A DNA stretch of 16,418 bases from Ettlia oleoabundans (Eukaryota > Chlorophyta > Chlorophyceae > Chlamydomonadales), in NCBI GenBank assembly GCA_019693395.1, contig JAAMXP010003552.1, positions 1 to 16,418 on the forward strand, written 5' to 3'. The notes under the pieces were generated by a model that did not search any database, was not told the DNA's origin, and saw nothing but the letters and a program-made list of their open reading frames with translations. The position numbers were made by a program, and so were the translations under genes. Below are positions 1 through 9,100 of the stretch, piece by piece; position 1 is the stretch's first letter; every line of letters starts with the position of its first letter.

Positions 1-302
1 GTGCATATATTGGCGGGTGGGTGGGTGGGTGTGTGGGGGGGGGCATCAGCGGCAGCAAATGCGAGTGGGAGAAGGTGAGGTGGCCGGGGTGGCCAGAAAT
101 TGAATGTGAACCGGCTGTGTTTTGCCTGCTTTGCTCGGTAGAAGCTTACTAAGCTCCGGCAGGCAGGACTTCTGTAAGATGGGTGTAACAACGGCGTCAA
201 TGCCAGACCCCATACCCACTCGTATCTGCGTGTAGCATTGCCAGAAAACCTGCGAAAACATGCATCAATGTGCATCAGGGCTGCCAGGTGTGTGCCTCGT
301 AC
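1..302 (-). other. Intron of the IMPL1-like gene (partial)
   Basis: It begins at donor GTACGA (minus strand, positions 302-297) and runs off the window. No conserved IMPase exon is recognisable here: the expected ITGFGY-like segment is absent in all minus frames. It holds a G/T-rich tract at 15-43. The 71-codon open frame at 46-261 on the minus strand does not resemble the family and is taken as chance. Confidence 0.7.
15..43. repeat. GGGT/G-rich low-complexity tract
   Basis: Four GGGT units, then GTGT and a run of nine G. Four or more runs of at least three G could form a G-quadruplex on the plus strand, the template strand for the IMPL1-like gene. It sits in an intron. Confidence 0.85.
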
Positions 303-1556
303 CTGGATGGGCTTGCCATTGCAGAATGCGCCGCCGTTGCGTGCTGCTGTGTAGGTGCGAGTGATCCAGCTGCCCGGACCGCCGCAAAACTCCACCACTG
401 CAAGCAGTTGCAGCAGGAGCAAGTGGCAAGCGGCAGCTCAGAAGGAAGGCACAACGTGTGCAAAAAGCGTGCCGCCGCCCCCTGGGGGCTCGCAACCCCC
501 ACATCCACCCGCCACCATCACCACCACCCCACACACTTGCATCTCCTTACAGGTTGTACCGGGTGCGCCCACCAAGCGTCCCACCTGTGGATGCCACGGG
601 TGTGGTGTGACGCAGCACCGCCACGCAGACCGCAAAGGATGGGTAGCCGTGGGCAAAGTTGGTGGTGCCATCCAAAGGGTCCACACACCACAGGTACTCG
701 CTGCTGGTGTCACCTGCATTGTGGTGAGGCAGCTCAATTGCGGCTATCAGACGGCTATGTCTTAGGTAGGGCCAAACCTTCCCACGGACGTGAAGCTCAG
801 TTTACCTTTGGAAAGCACAGCAACATGTGCTGCCTGCTATGCCCCTCCCTAACCCGCAGCCAACCTTGGGATCCAACTGCCCCCACTGGTGGCACACAAT
901 CCTCAGCTACAGGCACCGGCATAAGGTAAGCATGGGTGCCTGACTGGCTGGCCGATAATGTCCTACGCAGGTTCCACCGCCTGTCTCACCCGATACGCCT
1001 CCCTCCTCCCCTAGTACTGCATGGTTTGGGAAAGCCTGCCGGATGACTTCAAGTATGCTATCCTCGCTGGCACGATCAGTGTCTGTGACCAGGTCTGCTG
1101 CACCCTTGAACTCAATGTTGCGTGGCTTGTCCACAGCCTCCATCACAATCTGCAAAAGTAAGGGCAGGTGTAAGAAGGATTCAACCCAAAAAGGCAGGCA
1201 GGCAGTCAAGCTGGAAGGCGGGCAGGCGGGCAGGCAGGCAGGCAGAAACCATGAGTGGCATGCTGGCAAGGGAGAAGAAAAGCGGCGCAAGTTGGATGAG
1301 CGGAGGGACACAGGCGAGGAGCAACGGAAGGCATTGGGAAGTCCTGACATAGGACGGTTGGGCAAAATCCATTCTCATTGACTTCCAATGCCTTAATCAC
1401 CTTGGCCCCAGCTGCCGCAGCTTGCTGTGCGACCTCCAATAGCTCCTGATTAGCCACCCGCCCCGCTGCGCACAACCTCACCGACCGCCGTGCCACCCGG
1501 CTGCTGCGAGGCGAGAGGCACCCCACATTAACCATCCTACTTGTGGATGCCTGCAT
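303..1556 (-). CDS. IMPL1: Inositol monophosphatase family protein, plastid IMPL1-like (5' part, continues past left edge)
   Basis: Mg-dependent phosphatase of the IMPase superfamily, hydrolysing inositol-phosphate-type monoesters; IMPL1 relatives act in the chloroplast. Exons read on the minus strand: 1401-1556, 990-1149, 585-713, 303-397. All junctions are GT-AG and in phase, giving about 126 residues. Residues 1-32 are rich in Ser/Arg/Ala and look like a transit peptide. Residues 53-77 (IVMEAVDKPRN through LVTDTD) closely match the plant IMPL1 N-terminus as I remember it. Catalytic GEE is at 99-101 and metal-binding DPLDGT at 117-122, followed by NFAHGYPSFAV. The last visible exon ends in NGKPIQV at donor GTACGA. 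The second metal motif (WDxAAG) and the C-terminus must lie left of the window. The start is the ATG at 1556; the open frame extends upstream only through a GTG. Substrate within the family cannot be told from sequence. Confidence 0.93.
1192..1245. repeat. GGCA tetranucleotide microsatellite in IMPL1 intron 1
   Basis: Two blocks of GGCA units (1192-1205 and 1217-1245), interrupted by about 11 bases, with GGCG variants. They lie inside the 1150-1400 intron, so the spliced message is unaffected. Similar tracts occur at 2843, 6885 and 7861. Confidence 0.9.
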
Positions 1557-1901
1557 GGCGGCCCTGCGCTTAAACACCGCGGCGGAAAGAGCGCTGTGAA
1601 AGGAGCGCGACAGGTTGCAAGTGCAAGCTTCTTGGTAATCAATGAATATGAATGAACGATGATCCGCAGGTACTGAAGCGTCGATTGCTTATTCAATCGC
1701 CCAATTGGGCTGACACAGGAATCCACGAAATGCATGCTGCGCCCAGCACGCCACCCTCAGGACTCCTGCCTGGCAGCCTCTTCTGATTGAGCCTTTGTTG
1801 CAATCGTGTACTGCAAGATGCAGTATTCACTTTAAGGGGAGCTCTTTGCAGTATCGCTGGGCCCTGGCACTGCTCAATTCGGTGCCCGCGGTTCTTGAGG
1901 G
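1557..1901. promoter_or_regulatory. Divergent spacer / probable bidirectional promoter of IMPL1-like and GT92 genes
   Basis: 345 bases separate the two head-to-head start codons, so both 5' UTRs and core promoters must share this stretch unless one gene has a remote non-coding exon. No clear TATA box or repeated operator is visible. The part from about 1620 to 1690 and around 1800-1850 is noticeably more AT-rich than flanking coding DNA. No open frame here resembles a protein. Confidence 0.55.
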
Positions 1902-4900
1902 ATGGGGAAGGCCCCGCCTTTGCCGTCCGGAGCTAGACGCCGGATTGGTGTGCTGCTCGGCTTTTGGTTAACACTCGTCATCTTAGCTGCTTTCCAGGCA
2001 AGCCGCTCCGCTCCCGCCACGCCTCCTCTGCACCGGCGCAATACAGTTCCTGCCGTGTGCAGGGGGACGGTTGACTGGGCCAGCTGACCTCACTACTGTT
2101 CATCACACACTTTGCAGGGACGGGCATTGTTTGAAGCATCGCCCCACCAAGCTCACAAGAAAGCAGCTGGCCAGCCGCCAAAGCCGGCAACAGGCATGCA
2201 CTCAGATACCAAGCAGCAAAGCAGCAGCAGCCTTACTTCTGACGTTGCCTGTGAACCCAGGCCTGATGGCCGCGTCACAGCCAGGGAAATCGACCTGCAG
2301 CAGCAGCGTCATTGTGCGCTGCGGCAGTTTGCGGACGAGGACTATCCAGGAGGCTACCTCGCCGTGTGCGCAATCGTGAAAAGTGAGTTGAGCTGGTGGC
2401 AGTCCCGGTCATGAGACGCAAAGGCATGACTGCCACTGCCTTGTTCCCATATATTCATACCACGCACATCCCCATTCATGACTTAGAATACACGTTTGGC
2501 CTTCTTTTGTTGCATGTGTCTGGCAAAGTTTATTACTGCATATGACACCTGCAAATCAACTGTTCCCCGCCCTCAACCAACTTCCTCACCCACCCACCCA
2601 CCCTCCCTGTTGCAGACCAGGCACGCGAGCTTCCCGAATGGCTTGACTACCACCGCCGCTTGGGTGTGTCGCACTTCTACATAGTGGATGACCACAGCAC
2701 GCCACCGCTGAACAGAACACTTGGCAAGTACATAAAGGTACCGCGCATGGTGGGCAGGTCGGAGGGTGTTGAGCTGGCAGGGAAATGGACAGCAGAGAGG
2801 GTAACAGGCGGGGTGGGCGGGGTATGTGGGAGCTGTTGAAAGGGCAGGCAGGCAGGCAGGTGGCCTGGCTGGTTAACTGGTTGTTTGGTTGTTTGATTAA
2901 TTGGTTGTTGGGCTTGCCAGGCTAACTAGCTGGGCAACTCGGCACCACATGCGCTTCCACAGCCCTGCCATGTGCACTTTTTATGCCCCTGCTTCCACCA
3001 GCCTTTGCCTCCGCCCTTGTGTGTCAATTCTGCTGCGCCTTGCTGCACCTTATTCGCCACCCTGGTGCCTGCAGGAGGGGCTGGTCACGCACCGCCTGGT
3101 GACGGATGCTGCAGACGAGCAGCAGGCGGTGAAGAGGGAGACATGCCACGAGCCGCACATCCACCACCGCCAGCTCCTGGCCTACTCCAGGTGCCTGCTG
3201 GACTTTGGCACGCGCCACCATTGGATGGGTGAGTCAGGTGGCGAGCCGCCAGCAACCCAGCTGACCCTGCCAAGCCCGAGCCAGCCCAGTATCACATCTG
3301 TGTGCATCGGTTGAAACTACCCTTGTTTCAACCACCAGTCTGGTTGGCTAGCTTATACGCTGGCCCCTCCAGACCTGCCTGTGTGACCATGCACCGTTGT
3401 GCAGCTGCGAAGTCTGCCCAGCTCACCGCCCCATTCAGTGTCGCTCACTCTTGCACACCCGTCACATGTGACGATGTGTATCACACTCCCAAAAATCGTG
3501 CAGCTTTCATTGACGTTGACGAGTTCTTCGTTTTCAGAAGTAACCTTACGACTGACCTGCCCTCGTTTCTGCGCGATTATGAGAGCTATGGAGGGCTTGC
3601 GGTCAACTGGCACATGTTTGGCTCAAGTGCGGGACCCTCTTTGCCTGCTGACTGTTGTTCTGCTTTTGCCACCCCTACTGCTGCGGCCACCGCTACCACT
3701 ATCGCTGCTTCTGCTTCTGTTTGCCAGCCTTCCACAGGTGCTGGGATGTGCCCTGGGTGTGAAAGGGACGAAATGGTCTGCCACCAGCTGACGTCAGCAG
3801 CCTGCACTGCTGGAAAACACAGCAGTCCCCTGCATGTGCATATGCCTGCGGCTGGGTGGCTTGGCTCCCCTGCCCCTGCCCGGGGGGATAGTAGGCCCCA
3901 CATAGCGGGCCTATTATTGCGTAACATACTTTAACATAACATACTATAACGTAACATACTGCACTTCCCTGTGCAGGTGGGCACAAGAAGCGTCAGAAGA
4001 ACACGCTGCTGGCCTACACCAAGTGCTATCCCCCGCACGTGAGCGCATTAGCTGGAACCCCCACGCTGAGTCAGCACCAGCGCTCGCTCACATGCCCCCA
4101 CGGTGCTGTGGCGGATTGACTTCTGCAGCTTGATGGGAGCCTGCTGGCAGGGTCTATACCGACACATGACAGACAATCACAGTAAATCGACAGCAGAAAC
4201 TGCTGAGCATGTGTGTCGCTGTGCTGCCCATCTGCTGACCCACTGAGGTGTGCCGGGCCGGTTGTTGTCCGGCTGCTCGGCAAGAGACCTTGACCTTGGC
4301 TGCATCTGACTGTGTGCTCTGTGTTGTGTGGTGTGCTGTGTGCGTCCTATGCTGTGCTATGCGCAGAATCCTGAGAACACCCACATCAAGACCGTGGTGA
4401 ACCTGAAGTACGTGGCCAGGATAGCGGGCCCGCACGATGCTTACTACCCACCAGGATACTTTACTGGTGCGGCAACCTCACAACCCAAGGCTCCTTGCCT
4501 GTATGTGCAGCGCAACTGTGTGTGCATGCCATAAACTAACCCCATACCTTCCCTGTATGTGCAGCGCAACTGTGTGTGCATGCCATAAACTAACCCGATT
4601 ACATCACCAGCTTCGCAACATACAGCTGCGAATGTTGTGCTCACAACATAAAAAACCCACCGAGCTCTCCCACACATGCGTTTGACAGCTGGTTTTATCA
4701 GATCCCGTGCTTTCCCATCCTTGGCTGCATCCCCTGTCCTGGCATTACCCTCAACTCATTCTGAGAATATAACATCTCCGATGTACCTGCTAGCTCCCCC
4801 TGCCCTTGCATTGGATAGAGTAGTCCCTCTTCTGCCCTCCCCCCACACTTGCAACATAACCTGCTCTAACCTGCCCTGCAGTGAACCCTTCGTTACAGCC

Positions 4901-5537
4901 GGTTGAGGGCCCGCTGAGCCAGCACGTGGATTTCTCACGACTGGTGCTGCACCACTACGTGCTCAAGTCCAAGGAGGAGTTCCAAGAGAAGCAGCCGCGG
5001 GGTGACGTTATGGGGGACGCCGGGAAGCTGCGGGACCGCATGGACTTTTGGAACAGAGTCGAGGCGGGGTGAGTGGCTGTGCATGGTTGCGAAGCTGTGA
5101 GAAGTCATCTATCACAGTCAAAGACTTGGCTTCACTGGACTTGGCGTCAATGGAGTGGACTGAGCAAGCCTTGGCTGTGTGGCAGCTAAAGAGCAACACA
5201 GAAAGATCACGCCGTGGGGCACGATAATGCAGTATGAGGATTGCTGGGGCGTAGCCTCAGTTGATTCATCACTCCCACCCCTGCAGCTGGCTGTGCCTGG
5301 TGTGTGGGTTGTGCCTGTAGCTTGCTCTTGGGTACACCCTGAGCGCTTCGACATCCTGAGGCGCGTGCCCAAGAGTTGGAGCAGCACATTTACAAGTCAA
5401 TGCATCTTGCAAAGATCCATACCAGCCCTGGATGCTGTCCTGAGCCACAGCACTACCCTACATGCAGGTCAACTGAAACTTGCAGGGGAGGTGCAGCGAT
5501 GTTGAGCCGCCTACGGCAACGACCTGCAGGGGATTAG
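1902..5537 (+). CDS. Glycosyltransferase family 92 (DUF23-type) membrane protein
   Basis: Predicted Golgi/secretory glycosyltransferase of the GT-A fold, transferring a sugar (galactose in studied GT92 members) from a nucleotide sugar. Exons: 1902-1997, 2118-2382, 2616-2737, 3075-3228, 3504-3626, 3977-4038, 4367-4466, 4882-5068, 5468-5537, giving about 392 aa. Residues 13-32 (RRIGVLLGFWLTLVILAAFQ) form a type II membrane anchor, followed by a Ser/Gln-rich stem. The catalytic domain starts at LAVCAIVKNQ, then LPEWLDYHRRLGVSHFYIVDDHS. The metal-binding DxD is FIDVDEFF at about 215-221, followed by FGSSGHKK, YTKCYPPH, EGPLS and LVLHHY. All internal phases agree. Exon 1 can end at a GC donor (1998, 120-nt intron) or at a GT donor (2055, 63-nt intron, 19 more residues); the first is preferred. 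The last exon is the weakest call (frame giving STETCRGGAAM, stop TAG 5535-5537). Confidence 0.9.
2843..2860. repeat. GGCA tetranucleotide tract in GT92 intron
   Basis: About four GGCA units inside the 2738-3074 intron. Immediately downstream (about 2864-2912) is a TGGTT/TTGGTTGT-rich low-complexity stretch on the same strand. Confidence 0.85.
3921..3960. repeat. 15-bp tandem repeat in GT92 intron 5
   Basis: The motif GTAACATACT recurs at 3921, 3936 (with A for the first base) and 3951, a 15-bp period with about 2.7 copies. It lies just 16 bases upstream of the exon at 3977, in the polypyrimidine/branch-site region, so it is close enough to affect 3' splice-site recognition. Confidence 0.85.
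4498..4596. repeat. Two-copy direct repeat (45 bp, 54-bp period) in GT92 intron 7
   Basis: Positions 4498-4542 recur exactly at 4552-4596, separated by nine bases. Each copy carries TGTGCAG, which looks like a 3' splice site, but neither continues into GT92-like coding sequence. The copies lie in the intron after the exon ending at 4466. Confidence 0.95.
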
Positions 5538-6159
5538 ATGACTTGTATTGAGACACGTTAGGATGCCATGGGCGGTTGCCAAAGGGGTCTGTGTACACCA
5601 GAATATCAACTGGAATGAAACCTCTGTTCATTGTTCGTGGGCTGGTGACTTGTGTTCCTGACCACCGAAATATTGCATTGAGCCTCACTGTTACCTCATG
5701 TTGTTCCCGGTTTTGTGGTCAAAGGAGCTGCAGTGTTACCCTTGCTGCCAAAAACACTGCTGCAGTTGATATCCTTTATCATCATGTGTTTACAGTATCA
5801 AACAAGTTGAAACACGTGCAAATTTATTACCTCTATAACACCCATGTCGACATACTCATTACGTCACCACAACCTCAGGCGTGGAGTAGGAATCTAGTCA
5901 ATGCAATCCTGATTTTGCAACAGTGCAGGGCAGCTGGACTTCAAAGCGTGCTTGTGACAGCAAGAACACACAGGAGCTCAGTAGCACACTTATTGGATGA
6001 TCCATCAAACCAGTATACAGGTGTTGGGGGTTTGTGTCGCAAGTTCTGGCAGTTAGGCAGACTGTGAACACATAAACCAATCCAGAACGTTACGCAACAA
6101 CAAGTTGTGAGCAGGGAGCAGGGTGTTGTCTCTCTCCTGTCTCCTTGCAGTGATAGGGA
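5538..6159. other. Convergent intergenic region: 3' regions of GT92 and SGNH genes
   Basis: About 620 bases between the two stop codons, visibly less GC-rich than the genes, as expected for 3' UTR. It contains the TGTAA signal of the minus-strand gene at 5790-5794. An ATG-led plus-strand open frame runs from 5615 to 6067 (about 150 codons). I recognise no domain in it, and it overlaps the expected SGNH 3' UTR, so it is not called a gene. No TGTAA was seen for the plus-strand GT92 gene. Confidence 0.6.
5790..5794 (-). terminator. TGTAA polyadenylation signal for the SGNH gene
   Basis: TGTAA, the usual chlorophyte polyadenylation signal, read on the minus strand 365 bases after the SGNH stop codon. 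The spacing suits a typical algal 3' UTR. A five-base motif can occur by chance. Confidence 0.5.
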
Positions 6160-9100
6160 TCATCGCTTCTTCTTCCTCTTCCTCCTCATATTCTGCAGCT
6201 CCTCGACATTAGCTAGCGTGCCAGCCTTGCCGAGGTCAAGGTGCGCCACCATGACTGCCACCAGCATGACCTGTAGGGGAACGAAAGGAAACCACGAGAA
6301 ACGCATTGATTGCTGTGACAGTATTACCAAGTAGTACTTACTGACCCGCGCTGTCCCTATGGCCGGCTGCCCGTTAGCCCGCGCCCGCCCCCCGCCACAC
6401 CCACCCACCCCCCGAAATGCCACCGGCAGGCATGTGCCCAGCCCCACCCCCCACCCCCCCACACAAGACGTTCCCACATACGGGTCACCCAACGGAACAG
6501 CCTGAACCACGCCTGAGCAACCGCTTGCTGGTGCTGGCCCACCTTGTGCCCCTCCTCTGGAAACTGGCCCGGATCCTCTGTGATGGTCACACGAACGCGG
6601 CAGCGCTTGTGCCGGCTCGCCTGCAGCATGGCAGAGAACAAGTACTCTTGCAAGAGGGCCAGCGGGTGGGGAGAAGGGCTGCTGGCCACAGCCTTGTTGC
6701 CCTACACGCGGGCACATAAAAAGGCAGGCTGCAGCAGCCATGGCGGTGTCATAGCCTCGTAATAGCAGAAGGCGCAGCTAGGAAGGTGGGAGGGCCAGCC
6801 AGGAGGGCTGTAAGGCAACCTGGGAAGCATGCATGCAGCCATATCAACACGCCCGCTAGCAGGCCGGCTAGCTGTGTGTATGTGCAGGCAGGCAGGCAGG
6901 CAGAAAGTTGGTCTTTGTGAATGCGGGCAGGCAGGCACTCACAAAGAACCTGGTCATCCAAAACAGCGAGGCGCGGCGCTCCCAGGTGCCGTCCAGCAAG
7001 GTTGGGTTGCAAGTGCACCCCGACACACACTCTATCACAGCTGTGCCCATCCCCTCGTAGCTGCGCAGATGGGCCAGCCAGACAATGGTGTCAGCTCCGC
7101 TGTTGTTGTCCGCACGTGTGTCAAGCTCAAGTTCAACCCAGGAGCCTGCATCGCACACAGGTGAAACAGCAACGGGACGGGTGGGCTGGCGGGCAGATAG
7201 ACGGTGGGAGGGCGGGCATGGAAGGCAGGCGGGCAAGAAGGCAAGCGGCGGCAGGTGGGCAGGCAGAAGGAGAGGCGGACGCAAGGCAGGTTGCTGGAAA
7301 ATGGTGGGCGCCGTAAGGGGGCAGACAGGCAGGGATAGGGGGCCAGACAGGTGGAGGAACCGCGGCCTTCAAAGCAGCCAACCTGCTTTTGGTCGAGAAG
7401 CGGCATGCCCCCGTCTCCTTTGTTGCTGTAGTACAACTGCGGGCCTGGATGTATCATGCTCACACATGTGCAACACCCACCTGGCTCAGTCCCACGCCAG
7501 CCCCATTTTTGGTGCATGAAGTCCTCGGCATTTGGCCGCTCAGGCACGTACTCAAACCCACTGCTGGCTCTCACCACTCCCTTGAAGTCCTCCTGCCACA
7601 ACAATACAACAGCACTGGCTGGTTACTAGACGCGAAAGGCAGGCACCCCCATCTGGAGAAGGAATTATGGAACGCCATCAAGCGATTTAAGGCGGCAGCA
7701 CCTCTGCAATTGGCATCTAGCAGGCATTTCCCACAGCAGGTCTTATTCAAACCCGCTGAATGCCTTACTTTGCGTTGGACATCAAATTTGCCCCAACGTG
7801 GGTTATCGCCAGCAGCTGCCGCAAACCCAGCAAGCAAGACAGCAAGCAGGAAGCGAACGAGGCAGGCAGGCAGGCAAGCAAATCAAGCAGGAAAAACAGA
7901 GGCAGGAAAGCAGGCATAGCAGCACACATCCACTTACCATCATGGCACAGAAGCCTGGCGTGCTGTCTGTGTTGCCAGGGATCATGGGGGGCGGCAGGCC
8001 CGACAGGCGGGGTTCGTCCCTATGGTCTGCCTCTTGCAGTGCCCGCCCAGCTTCCGCCTCCCACACAGCGCGGATAAGGGGTTGTACCAGAAGCTCTGCA
8101 AGTGCCTGGTGCCCGTAGTTGCCGGGGTGCATGCTGGACATGTGGATGCATCAATACCAGGAAACATGCCGTCAGGGAATTGAGCAGCAGCATTGCAGTA
8201 TAACACAACAGCTGCGGCAGTCCAGTGCACTACCAGGGGTTTGGACCCTCCCTCCCACCTTGCGCCGAACTTGCCCAATTCAGTGAGACAAGAACGCAGG
8301 CAGAGCACAAAGGCAGCTGCCACCAACCACCCAGGCGGGGTGCAGCTTGACTGGCTGTCAGCTGTGCGACATTGTGAGAACTAGCCTAGTCCGGCCTGGC
8401 CTGGCCCGGACAAGACTAGACCAGACCAGACTAGACTGGGATAGATTATAGACTGGGCTAGGCTAGGAGTATAGACTGCAGCACTGGCATTCATGGGACC
8501 CAAAGTTGGGAGGCAGCCAGGCACTTGCCCGTCAACAAGGAAGAAAGCGCTCAATGGGGCACCAGGGCTGGTGATAGGAATCGTTCCGTGAACCACTGTG
8601 CCGTTGCCATAGACGAACTTGTGGGCCCGACCTGGAACGAAAACTTTGTCCACCTGCAGCAGAGTGCAAGTGCTCTTGCTCCATTGAAACGTCGACAAAA
8701 TTGGAACGCAACCGATTTCACTCGTTGTGGCTGTTGGACGTATTGCGACAACTATGCCACACCGTGATGCTTGCAATGCCGCAACATCGCTCATGCTGTT
8801 CAGATATTGGCAGCAGCAGGGCAAACTGCCGCCAGCAATCAAGCCGGAGGCTGCAGCGGGGCACAACATGCGCACCAGGGCGCAGCACAGCGAACACAGC
8901 ATGCCCAGCTCAACGCGGCACAGCACAGCGCACCCTGAATCGGTTGATTCCTGCTGCCATCAGGTGGTAGGCGGCAGCGCGGATGGAGACCGTGGGTACA
9001 TCGTAGTACTGCAGCGGCACAGGGATTAGCAAGGGCCAGGGGCAATCCCAGTCAGCACGATGGGGCAAGATTGCAATGGGACAAAAATAACGAGGTGCCG

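Noticed and set aside
270..929. 219-codon open frame on the plus strand
   Set aside because: It is antisense to two IMPL1 exons with perfect family motifs and begins outside them; composition (His/Thr/Pro-rich) is a shadow.
1192..1245. Short regular repeats as a CRISPR array
   Set aside because: Units are four bases with no spacers, in an intron of a eukaryotic gene.
3302..3934. 210-codon plus-strand frame as a separate gene
   Set aside because: Only 3504-3626 (AFIDVDEFF onward) is coding, as a GT92 exon; the flanks are intron with clear splice sites.
7035..7604. 189-codon minus-strand frame read as one gene
   Set aside because: Only 7361-7592 is coding; the rest is CCTGCC-rich intron read in the wrong frame for the following exon.
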